Shown here piece by piece: positions 11,124-20,724 of a DNA stretch of 64,000 bases. A program made the position numbers and the translations under genes. Each line of letters opens with the position of its first letter. Positions within the stretch are counted from its first letter, which is position 1. Source of the DNA: Curvularia sp. ZM96 (taxonomy: Eukaryota; Ascomycota; Dothideomycetes; Pleosporales; Pleosporaceae); NCBI GenBank assembly GCA_022457065.1, contig JAJGBQ010000001.1:7998001-8062000 (forward strand), given 5' to 3'. The notes beneath the pieces are model-generated. The model was not told the DNA's origin and did not search any database. It saw nothing but the letters and a program-made list of their open reading frames with translations.

Positions 11124-11661
11124 ATGCAACTCCATCGCATCGTTCTCTCGGCCCTCTTCTATTTCAGCAGTGCGTTGCCGAATCCTGCCATCAGCGACGC
11201 CATACAGCGTGATGCCACGGCACCTTTACAATCACGCGAAGTTGGGTTCCCAATGGCCGAAAGGCAAGTTAGACTACCTCAAATAGAAGAAGCTCTCTCT
11301 CAGTCGAGCAACGCGTAAGTCTTGCCAGTCTACAATATATATCGTCTCTAATACTAACCTCTCCAGAATCTTCAAACGCGATAACCAAAAGAAACTTATA
11401 CTTGCGGTACTGAAAGGCAAATCAGTGACATATAATGTCGGGAATGTTTTCTTCACTATCTTTAGAACCGTAACCGACAAGTGGGCGGTCAAAATTGTGA
11501 ACCAATTAACGGTCAAAATCAATGCGTATCTTACCGACGACAGCCAGCTGGGCCTCGATCTCGTCGCAAAGCTCCTCGAACCGGGGGCTACAGGGACTGC
11601 AGTCGATGTTCCATTAACAATTGCTGATGACATTATAATTTCCTGGAAGGAAGCTAACTAG
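11124..11661 (+). CDS. Small secreted protein, Cys-free, unknown
   Basis: Two exons, 11124-11314 and 11367-11661, joined across a 52-nt intron (GTAAGT donor, ACTAAC branch point, CTCCAG acceptor). The spliced frame is 486 nt, 161 residues. The N-terminus is a signal peptide (MQLHRIVLSALFYFSSA). Just after the splice comes FKRDN, a possible Kex2-type processing site that would release a C-terminal domain of about 95 residues rich in beta-prone sequence (SVTYNVGNVFFTIFRTV). No cysteines. I recognise no family. Size, signal peptide and decayed surroundings fit a secreted accessory protein, possibly an effector; this is inference only. Confidence 0.7.
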
Positions 11662-11948
11662 GGTTGAGAATTAAGGCTAAGGGTGCTATGAGTTAGACTA
11701 TGCCTACCCGCTTATAAACCGTGTAAACCCAGAAGTACCATGTATAGTCACGTGGTTGCCCACTGACTAATACCACTGTATTTAAACTTGCTTTCAGCAT
11801 CATATACAACAGAACACATGAAACTTTCTATACTCTGAACTGCTTACAGTCCTCACTCTACTAGACTTACGAAGGTAGTGCCTTCGTTTGAAACTTCAGC
11901 GTCCCTTCGTTTGCTCTTAACATACTGAATAATCGATGCAATTCATAC

Positions 11949-13291
11949 CATGCGTGCTGGAGGTATATAGAGATTGTATGCATTAAACCTACCTACGTTG
12001 TTCATGTCGGCACCTGTGCTGCGATCAGTAATCGAGGAGTCGAGTATGTCAGGACATCGATCTTACCGCTGAAGCTAACGAAGACTTAGTTGTGGAGATG
12101 TTATCTTTGGCGAAAAGGCTCTCAACTATGAACAAGGGAATCGGATGATGGACAAGGACAAAGCAGTCTTCTCAGCTGACGCGTATACGGTTGGAGCCAA
12201 AGGTGAGTGTATGGAGGGTTTCGTCAAACTTGTCAAAAGGACTGGGTGAAAGGACTGGAAGTACGGCGACTTTATCTCCGGCTGCTCTGTGCGAATGGAT
12301 GCTGGACATATATTTGAACGAGTTAAAACGACTCTAAGGAAGCATGAATGAGTCTGATCTACTTTGTCTGATAATACTCTATAGCAACTCCGTAACGTTG
12401 GAGCGTTGGAGATGGAAGCCAATGCCTTCTTCCAGGTGTGCACTTACATAGATGTCGAAGCTTTGGGGGTAATCAAAGGGGTCTCTGACATGGGAGACTA
12501 TCGGAAAGGCCTCGGCCATGAGAATCATTATATGCCCGCATTGGAGAACGCTGCCGATGCGACGACGGCATTCATCACGTGGAAGCTGAAGCAATTCACA
12601 CCAGTTCCATCAGACCTAGCTCAGTATGCGAAAACCGCATTGCTCACCTGCTGACGTCTGTGTGTACCAGGCGATCAAGCATCGGCCATTGTCACCGGCT
12701 ATTTTGATAACTTCATTGTGAAGGCCATGCAGAAGCTGCGGGCTGCTAAAAATATTATAGAGGTCAATGGAGTATGAAAATACTGAGCGATAGCATAGTA
12801 GAGGCTAATTATATCCTATAGGAAAAGGTTAAGGTTGAAGGTCTCAAGGTCGTCTTGCTCCAAGGTGATAACATCGCGCTCTTCGACGACTCGACATCTT
12901 CACTAGAATGGATGTATGAAACGCACGGAATGGTTGAAGTCAATATCCCAGTTGTACGTGTGCACTACTATAGCTCAGAGAAGGGTTATGCTAAATAGTC
13001 TAGGGCTCGAGGTCAACTCCGATACATGTCAAGGGCAACTATGTGTTTGAATGCCCCACGACTCTCAGCAGTAGTCTCAAGAATCACCCAGACCAGTCTG
13101 GGCAGGTCAAATACTTCGAACAGACCTTAGAGCCTCGAGCTAAGGCATACGGTGGTTGGGTGCAAGTGATTAGCTGGGACGCCTTCGAAGCTCTTTCTAA
13201 GCAGCTTGATGATGTCGCAACAGGCAAAGCAGCAGGTACCCTACCCTTAGCGTCTGGGGCCTTTTCTGAACCTAAATATCTCGTCCAGTAG
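11949..13291 (+). pseudogene. Decayed nucleoside phosphorylase - STING-like fusion
   Basis: Exons can be followed to about 12043, 12090-12321, 12385-12771, 12822-12953 and 13004-13291, with introns of 46-63 nt. The first half matches the nucleoside phosphorylase fold: VGTCAAI, GDVIFGEKALNYEQG across a clean GTATGT..TTAG intron, then ALEMEANAF and KGVSDMGDY. The second half resembles the bacterial-type STING domain: GYFDNF (expected GYxxNF start), FECPTTL (the P-T-T-L ligand loop) and YFEQTLEPR. TGA codons at 12247 and 12652 interrupt the frame, the donor at 12322 is weak, and the phosphorylase N-terminus (about 90 residues) is not recognisable. Bacterial STING domains sense cyclic dinucleotides in CBASS defence; a phosphorylase effector arm would act on nucleosides. 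That the intact gene had this role is inference. Confidence 0.6.
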
Positions 13292-13348
13292 TTGTTGGGA
13301 TGATGAGGACCAGAAAGTTGATTTTTAGTGTAATTTGGGGGTGCTGAG

Positions 13349-13434
13349 TATAATTCTAGCGTTTAACAAGACAGTTTGAAACAATTGGCACGATAGAAGC
13401 TATGCAAGCTCAATGATAGACCTAAGGTTGTTCG
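13349..13434 (+). repeat. Dispersed ~85-bp repeat, copy 2
   Basis: Same orientation as the copy at 1295-1382 and alignable over the full 85 bp. It lies between the two convergent genes ending at 13291 and 13449. Confidence 0.75.
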
Positions 13435-13448
13435 ACCTCTCTCATAGC

Positions 13449-14075
13449 CTAAGTGCCTGGACACTTCGCATTCGACGAGATAGCATACCCGTCTAGCGAA
13501 AGCCCGCTGTCGCCGTATGTGCTCGCAAGGCCGCCGTAGCTAAAAACACAGGTGAACACCCATCAGCAAGCCGAACTCTAACGCAGACGCAAGTCGCGGT
13601 ACACTTACAAAACCCCGGCAGACGAGCCCCGCGCCCAGCACTTGTCCGTGATGTACTGCACGTTGGTGGCTATCTGGTTGTGGCTAATGTGCGTGTTCTG
13701 TGTGCCGTACCAGTTGAAGATGCAGTACTTTGCGTCACCCCACGTCCACGACTTGACTGAGATGGCCCCCATAAATTCGTTCACGGCGAAGCCGTTGTTG
13801 TCGAACCACCCCTGCAGGCCCCGGATGTCTGAGACTTGGAAGTACGGTCGCCCGTGCCAAGACTCAAAGCACGAGTCGGGGATGCGCTTGTGTAGGGTTA
13901 CGGCTTCGCGGTATGCGGTGATGTTGGTGATCGGGAGCGTCTCAACTTTGAAGTTGGCTGGCAGGATGATGGTGTTGGGGGCGGCTGGTACGTCGGCTGC
14001 GCTGGAGGGGACGGGGTTCGCGACCGTGAGGGTCGCGAGAACTAGGAGGAGTCCAGGAAGGATAGTGACTTGCAT
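13449..14075 (-). CDS. Secreted four-cysteine protein, effector-like
   Basis: Two exons on the minus strand, 14075-13609 and 13539-13449, separated by a 68-nt intron (GTAAGT donor, TTTTTAG acceptor). The spliced frame is 558 nt, 185 residues. A signal peptide is obvious (MQVTILPGLLLVLATLTVA). Without splicing the protein would end early at residue 156. Mature cysteines are four: DSCFE, KYCIF, DKCWA and AKCPG, so two disulfides are likely. The arrangement CxF..., then NQIATNVQYI, then a Gly/Ser-rich tail loosely recalls Ecp2/Hce2-type secreted proteins; I consider that only a possibility. Codons are GC-rich and frame and splice signals are clean, so this is an intact gene in contrast to its decayed neighbour. 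Confidence 0.75.
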
Positions 14076-14184
14076 GTTGATAGGATAGATGACGGAGTAG
14101 AGGTAGAAGGCGAAGAGGGTGTACTCGACGTATATTGGAGGAATGATGGCCTTCTATGGTGCTCAGACAGCGGCGGCCTCTGGT

Positions 14185-14192
14185 CTTTTATA
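14185..14192 (-). promoter_or_regulatory. TATA box of the four-cysteine secreted protein gene
   Basis: TATAAAAG read on the minus strand, about 110 bp upstream of the ATG at 14075. Confidence 0.45.
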
Positions 14193-15795
14193 CACAACGG
14201 TGGGGCTGGGGCTCTTAAAAAGTTGCAAGGCAGTCTCTTTACGAATATTACTGAGATACAGCAGGTGTATGCTGACAAGAGAACCCAGAGAGCCGCTTGA
14301 CCACCCGGATAACCGTATTGGGAGGTCACATCACTTCCAGTTCGGCTCCTTCTGAGTTCTAAATTCCTTTCATTGTTCTATTTGGTGCGCTTACTAAGTT
14401 GCTAGAACACTTCTGTCAACTGAAGTTAGATGCTCTAACATGATTCTCACCGCTTGTTCCATAATAGCCACTCGCAGGTTGCTATGCTGACATGAATGAC
14501 TACTAAGCAATATAGAGCAGCGTGAGCACGCACTAAGTATTAGACTTAGGCCTAGGCTGGCAAATGGGTTGGGATAGGGCTGGGGTAGGGCTGCCAAGAG
14601 GTGGGTAGGGGTAGGGCTGGGTTGCTTAGTAAATGGGTAGGGGCAGGGCTGGGTTACTTGGCAGGTAGGTAGGCGTAGGGCTGGGTCAGCTAATTGACTA
14701 ATCACAGTCTCTTATCACAGGTATACCCACTAGGGCGCCCCATACCCTACCTCTACCCACCTGCCAAGTGTCAGAATCTGCCCCAGTTTGGACCAACCTA
14801 AACGACCCTTGCTCATCTTAGTCAGCCTAGGACTATATATGTCCTATAATTACTAGAGTAGCTCACCAGTGATTCGTCTCGTATCAATACGACTAATTGC
14901 TTGCCTATTCGTCTAATCCATCTCGTGCTGTACTCCATCCAGTCAATAGTCTAACACCAAGCAGCCCAGCCCTAACCCTACCCACTACCAAGTAACCTAG
15001 CCCTCCCTCATACCTACAGTGGATGTCCCATACCTATTTGCTAGCCTACTTAGGTAGCCGCGGAAAGCGACTGCTAAAAATAGATTCCCCTAATAAAAGT
15101 GTGTAAATTAAAAAGCAAGCAGAGCTGAATAGAGCTACGGTCTCTAGTACAGATGCATAAATAGTGAGAGATAGTTAGCAAATAGAAACGGAATAACAGA
15201 GGGGAGATAGCCTCTTTTAGTTAGAAGTAGACGTTAATTGCTTATTTTAGTAGTCTTACGAAACTTAGTAAGCAAAGACTTAGATTATCTTAATAAGATG
15301 TAACTATATCCTGATACAGATCTACTATTTCCTAATGCATACTTGCTATCTGATCATTTACTATATATTATACTAAAGTTTAATACTTAGCGTTTATACT
15401 AATATCTAGAAAATATATACTTTTTATTGAAATCTTAAACTAAGAAAGATTGCTTTAAAAGTTAATACCTAAGTGCTAGCCAGAGTAAGTAGTATTTACT
15501 AGAGTTGGTAGTAGTTAATACTTGGAACTTCCTGCATAGACGAAATACTAATATCTACTAACGACTGTTTATTCTAATATACCTAGATTACGACCATATA
15601 TTTCCAGCCTTGCCACATGTTACGACTGTTCATCCAAGACGCAGCTGTAGCCTCCATCTAGTCTTTTAAAATGGGCATGGTTGCATTTGCTGCTCTTGAG
15701 GCTAGGCCCTTGATTGTTGATAGACTGTTGTAAGTGCTAATAATTATAGACCAGTTAGGTACGAACGTACAAACTCCAACAGCGATGCTGTCTAG
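14193..15795. other. Non-coding stretch around a fold-back repeat
   Basis: No gene seen. About 14560-15010 is a G-rich/C-rich fold-back repeat, listed separately. From 15060 to 15600 the sequence is AT-rich with TA-rich triplets typical of RIP-damaged repeats. Confidence 0.55.
14560..15010. repeat. Fold-back repeat with GGGTAGGGCTGG-like tandem units
   Basis: About 14565-14695 holds four or five imperfect units of GGGTAGGGCTGG-type sequence, some followed by TTACTTGGCAGG. C-rich complementary copies follow at about 14738-14772 and 14955-15005, the latter including CCAAGTAACCTAGCCCT. The arms could pair into a hairpin. A weaker C-rich relative is at about 35715-35765. Confidence 0.55.
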
Positions 15796-16227
15796 TTCAA
15801 ACTACTAAACATTGCTGCATCCTCGTATAGACGAGAAAGCAAAGCTTTGAACATCGGTACCGCCAACTTGTTACTCAAGGATCTGATTGGCATTGTCAAT
15901 AATCTGCGGAGATCGCGAGAAGACGATGGTCCAGGACGGACTCGATGTGGCCACAAAGATCTACTTGATTTTGGAGACGATAGAACAAAGACACATGCCG
16001 CACAACTTGTCGTCGCTGCCTAGAAAGCCCATGAGTCTAGATGTGTTCCGCTAGATCGTGAAATCTCTGCTACAATCTCGAAGAAATTGAGTCTCTTCGG
16101 AAACAACCCAGAGAATGGAAGCCAACGGGACAATAGCATACTCGAACCTCGCTCACCTGAGAAGTCACGTTTCGAGGTCGACGTCGACTTCGACATCAGT
16201 TTCCAAGACATTGATTGGAGTTCTTAG
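15796..16227 (+). pseudogene. C-terminal coding remnant, unknown family
   Basis: A frame beginning FKLLNIAASSYRRES at 15796 runs to TAG 16225-16227 with one in-frame TAG at 16021. It is preceded by GTCTAG, a possible intron acceptor, and an upstream ATG frame at 15671 ends in a GTAAGT donor at 15730, although the splice phases do not match. The end is acidic and aromatic (FEVDVDFDISFQDIDWSS), as in activation tails of fungal regulators, but I cannot assign a family. Confidence 0.4.
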
Positions 16228-16865
16228 AGTAGTATAGATTAGTCGCGACTCCAGACCTAAGCATTAGTAAGTCGCTACGAATCTGTGTGTCATCACTTGA
16301 TAGAATCAGCAGACATCTCCACATGGTCAGCGTGCGTGAACGCACGACTCGTCATTTACATACGGCATTTTGGGCAAAAGTCATGGCTATTCGCGGTTAT
16401 CTGCACAAATTTGACAAAATACGCGAACAGGGCTGCGCTATTTGGGATCGCTTACCGTGCGGAAAAGGGAGACTCGCCTATAGTGGCCTAGGGCACATGA
16501 GTCGATACGTTTAGTCTATTTCTGGAGATGTGATTGTTCTAAACAGCAGGTGCTGATATATTGTGACAAAATACGCGAACAAGGCTGCGCTATTTAGGAT
16601 CGCTTACCGTGCGGAAAAAGGGAGACTCGCCTATAGTGGCCTAGGGCACATGAGTCGATACGTTTAGTCTATTTCTAGAGAGGTGATTGGTCTAAACAGC
16701 ACGCGCCAATATATTGTGACAGGTTGGATCAGCACAACATCGATAAAGTTTTAGACAAAGTTTGTTGGTACCATGGAACTGAATTGCTTTTTTCTGAGTG
16801 TAGGCTTGGTCAATGTCTTATGACATGCGCTCGTTCACTGCTTGTGAGGTGGATATTGCGCAACG
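16228..16865. other. Intergenic, mostly a tandem duplication
   Basis: No gene. The middle is the 152-bp tandem duplication (16412-16716). The rest is the 5' region of the CFEM receptor gene. Confidence 0.5.
16412..16716 (+). repeat. Tandem direct duplication of a 152-bp unit
   Basis: TGACAAAATACGCGAACA starts at 16412 and again at 16564. The units agree over their full length with about 15 differences, several of them G/A (for example GGGATCGC versus AGGATCGC). The second unit is followed by the start of a third (TGACAGG at 16717). No coding potential. Confidence 0.85.
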
Positions 16866-18266
16866 ATGGCTACCCTCAAGCCCTTTCTTTTGTTTCTCTT
16901 AACATTCTTTAATGCTTGGGCCATTGCGTCCAGTGTGACTCCCCAAACCTCTGCGATTGCGAACATTCCATCATGCGGAGTAAGTAACTCTAGGAGTTGA
17001 GCGATAGCGCTAATGTCCAGATAGATCCAGTGTCTGTTCACCGCGATCCCGAGTAGCGGCTGCTCGTGGAACGATGTTAACTGCATATGCCAGAGCAAAA
17101 ACCTCACCCTAGCCATGTCGGTGTGCCTACTCGATAACTGCACCATGGCGGATACTCAAAACACAGCGCGGGCGCAAGCAGATCTCTGCCATCTCTCAAC
17201 AGATTCGAAGAGAACAGAGATGTTTTTGTTCTCTGGCATCCTGTACGCTATAGGATTTCTGAACATCTCTCTGCGAACGGCCGGGAAGCTGGTATCCAAG
17301 CGCCTTGCATGGGATGACTGGATTCTTGTTGGGGCGTTACTATTCACCATTCTACCACTGGGATGCGTTTTTGCTATGACGAGGATCGGATTTGGCGAGC
17401 ATGTGTGGAATCTCGAAGATAATACACTACTTCCCATTTTGCGCTACTGTAAGTTTGCGCCTCATGCTGCCTGTAATCCTGGTCTGTATTCTCTGACTAA
17501 CAAAACTCCAGTCTACGTTGCCTGGTCTACCTATATCCTGGTGCTTACCCTTATTAAAGTTGCACTAGTGGTATTCTATCTTGAAATCTTCGACTCACGA
17601 CGTTTCAAAATCACGGCCTACATCGTCATGGTCTATATCATCATCACCAGCCTCGTCAGCTTTTTTATCACCATCTTCGTCTGCAAGCCTGTCTCGTTTT
17701 ACTGGAATCGCGATATTGAGGGCACCTGCATGGACCCTCAAGTGATCGCTTATTCGTGCTCGGCATGCGCAATCGTCCAGGACTTGATACTACTCTTCCT
17801 ACCACTAGTTTTTATCCGAGACCTCACAATGCAGAGGCACAGAAAACTTGGGGCAGTCGTAATGCTCTCTATCGGATCCCTTGGGTGTATCGCAACCATT
17901 ATCCGGCTCCATACCCTTACCACGTTCCGCATCTCCGTCGATCCAACTTGGGACTACGTGTCCGCTACCATCTGGACGGAAGTCGAGCTCGTGGCTGGAA
18001 GTATTTGCGTCTCACTACCGTCGATCCGGGTGCTCGTGTCGAAAATGCTCCAAGGAAGCCCAAGGGTGAGACGCTTCCGTGCGCGCTTCGCTTTGCACTG
18101 GAGTCAGCGAGGCCAGCCACGGAAAGAAAAAAACGTGGTTGGATTGCCACAACATGATGTGAAACCGCGATCTGAGTGTGATTTCATCACGGCTGCGTAT
18201 GACAGCGAGCATGCATACTCTAGCAATGAGAGCTTCGTCACTGATCCAACATTAGATCGTCGTTAA
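16866..18266 (+). CDS. CFEM-domain seven-transmembrane receptor (PTH11-like, fungal rhodopsin domain)
   Basis: Three exons, 16866-16979, 17025-17448 and 17512-18266; the spliced frame is 1,293 nt, 430 residues. Intron 1 is 45 nt. Intron 2 is 63 nt, so the frame also stays open unspliced, but splicing restores the family-like ILRYFYVAW. A signal peptide (MATLKPFLLFLLTFF) precedes a complete CFEM domain with eight cysteines (PSCGIQC, SSGC, NDVNCIC, MSVCLLDNC, ADLC), including the Asp that binds heme iron in this family. Then come about seven hydrophobic segments with the DDW, YNRDIEGTC-like and DPTWDYV signatures of the fungal rhodopsin domain. The C-tail is basic, then Ser/Asp-rich. Such proteins sit in the plasma membrane and in Magnaporthe Pth11 act in surface sensing. 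Intact. The ligand is unknown. Confidence 0.85.
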
Positions 18267-18552
18267 TGAAGGGCCTTTGTGAGAGTCTCTGTCGCTGTAT
18301 CATGGCAGCTGGGCATTATCTCATTCTTTATGTCACCGTAGCTGCTACCCTGTACTTAGAATGTTCAACTAGCCTCACATCTATAATTATTCTTGTACTA
18401 CTACTATTTCAGCTTCACACTTCACTCCCTACCCTGGATAACTCATCACAATCTAATAATGCTATAATGCACAAAGTCTTGTAGAATCAATGCATCCCAA
18501 ATTAGATCAACACCTTTCTTGAATTTCATACAGTATATTATGACCAAATCCA

Positions 18553-20724
18553 TCATTCCGTTGTTCTCCATCCCTTCCGATCTAACAAAGATGTCTCATC
18601 CACAGTCCCAAAACTTGCTATGGATGATACCCCATTTGGTTCGTTCAGCCTTCCAAATCGCACTTTCATGGTTAGTAATTCTTTGGATGTATTTCCATTG
18701 CCCTCATTGATCATTCAGCTGCGACTTTGTTCATAGTTGTATCACCCGTGGTTGCCAACACAATCTGTAAAAACCCGCCATCTACAGCGGGCAGACCGTT
18801 TAGTCTTAAAGCATTGAGACCTATAACAACAAATACCAGGGTTGTTGCAAGACAAAGACTATAAGGGAGTATCAGAATCAAAGGTTCCGAGAAACGATAG
18901 ACGTTCCTAAATTCGGTGTTATTGACTGTGACGTTGCCATACCACATGTTTAGCGAGAGTGCAGAGATGCTGACGTTCGCGAGGAGTTCGTTGATGGAGT
19001 CCTCGGTGATGTCGAATGAACTCTGCGGGTCAAACATATATGTGAACGAGTCATTGCGATTGAAACGGTCTCGATTCAGAGGGGTATCCTGGAGGATGGT
19101 ATAGTCTAGTTAATTTAAATGTCAGCATTGAAAAAATCATCGAATCAATGGCTTACTGCCGAGACGATTGTCTCTCGAAATCGAGGCCTGTCCTATAGCG
19201 ATCTCACTGCCATTTTGCAGCCGGAAAGACCCAATACCGCGGTAATCTATCATGATCTCACCGCTCCAGCTGTAACCAAAGTTCTCCCCCACCGCGTCCA
19301 GGATGGCCCGGACAGTAGCTTGGTGTCTCCAAAGGGGTACGCTAGCGTTCCACTGTGCGTACTCGGTCGTGTTGGGAACTGCTGTGCTGTTCGTTGCGTT
19401 CCATACAAAGTTGTGATCATATTCGAATAGTAGCGGTTCACTTTCGCTAGTCTTATAAGTAACTTGCTGAACTTCTCTTTCGTAGTTGAAATCGACATGG
19501 TAGCTTGTCTTGTAGGCATCGCATTCGAGAACGTGTCTCTAAAATCAATGTCATTGTATCGTTGAGTGACACGCCAGTGGACCATGAACATGATCCATCC
19601 GGTCTGCAAGTCTCATTGATGCGTCTAGGAAGGGGATAGAAACCTATGAGATTGCTCGAAGAGAGAGTGAGTACTTTCTGGTGGTCCTCCCGGGAAGACC
19701 AACTGCTATTGAACAAGACCTCAAGCTTGTTCTGAATCATTCCAAAGGTCGATTCTAGCGTCGTATTCTGAACTGGAAGATTCTGGCATCTAACACGGGG
19801 ACCATCGAAGATCAAGCTATGTGAGGAGTTCCCACGCCCGAGCGAGCTCAAGGACATGATCTGACCTGTGAACATAATATGCTTCGCAACACTGCGAAGG
19901 GAAAGAGCTGGACGACTAGAGATACGTGAGGCAAATCTCCGAACCTCCACTTGAAGATGAACTTACAGGTAGGACGACCTGGAATACCCCAACTCAGTAC
20001 CACCGCCAATATAGGATAGTTAAGTCCATCAAGAGTATCCGCAAGCGTAACAGGCCAGCTTTCGCTACTGCTTTGTTTAGGTGGTGGATTCATGATTGAG
20101 GCGTTAACTATAGTCATGAATGAATTTTGCTCTGAGCGAATCACGAGAGCTCCAGGGGGATAAATGGTGGCTAAAGGAACCAACCATGAGACGGCTGCTA
20201 TAACTAGCAATATTGGAGCGTGGCGCGCTACTCTCGGGTTGACCAGATTGATGACGTTAGTTCGAATCTGGAACAAACTTTCAATCAAGCTGACCTGCAT
20301 AGCTTTTGTTCGTAAAAGATACCACAAGTATTGTGTGAAGCAGATGCCTAGGACTACGAGAATCAAGGCTCTGAAAGCTATGACCAGAAGAAGAGATATT
20401 GTGGTGACATATGATTGACGCAGGCCGCCAATAGCTGGAACGTCGGTTCCGTCGAGCTTCCGAAAGAAGCAGTAGTGGGAGATCGATATTAACAGAGCTG
20501 TAACCATGGTCAACTACACCAGAATGCTCTAGTACGCGATGGCCGACATTACCCAGTAGATAGCAGCCCGTGGGACTGATTACGGTCTTTCACGGCATGG
20601 AGAGCGTGGCCTTCCCATGGTCTTGTTGTGAGTCTATTTTGTTGCTGCGCAAACTTATCTCCTGGTGGGGACTTTCCAGAAGAGTGACGCGAGCACTTTC
20701 AGCCTCGTTTCCGTCACGTTGCAT
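18553..20724 (-). pseudogene. Large multi-pass membrane protein gene with 3' frameshift
   Basis: Minus strand. The clearest parts are about 20507-19990 (several hydrophobic segments, SISHYCFFRKLDGT, then LLVIAAVSWLVPLATI), about 19945-19575 (luminal, many N-x-S/T sites), about 19535-19157 (YHVDFNYEREVQQ) and 19105-18711 after a clean 51-nt intron (GTAAGC, GCTGAC, CTAG). This is the layout of a fungal plasma-membrane family often mislabelled formylmethionine deformylase-like. The first exon probably starts at ATG 20724, but its junction could not be resolved; two TAGs lie in the linking frame. At 18711 the frame ends in TGA; one missing base restores the family C-terminus (KELLTMKVRFGRL) down to a stop at 18553. 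Either early decay or a sequence error. Confidence 0.6.

Noticed and set aside
12203..12252. GTGAGT intron that would remove the TGA at 12247
   Set aside because: No acceptor in range keeps the phase, and the unspliced sequence reads as family sequence on both sides of the stop.
14394..14705. 103-codon minus-strand frame
   Set aside because: Pro-rich translation of the G-rich fold-back repeat, no coding character.
16835..17146. 103-codon minus-strand frame
   Set aside because: Shadow of the CFEM exons of the receptor gene on the plus strand.
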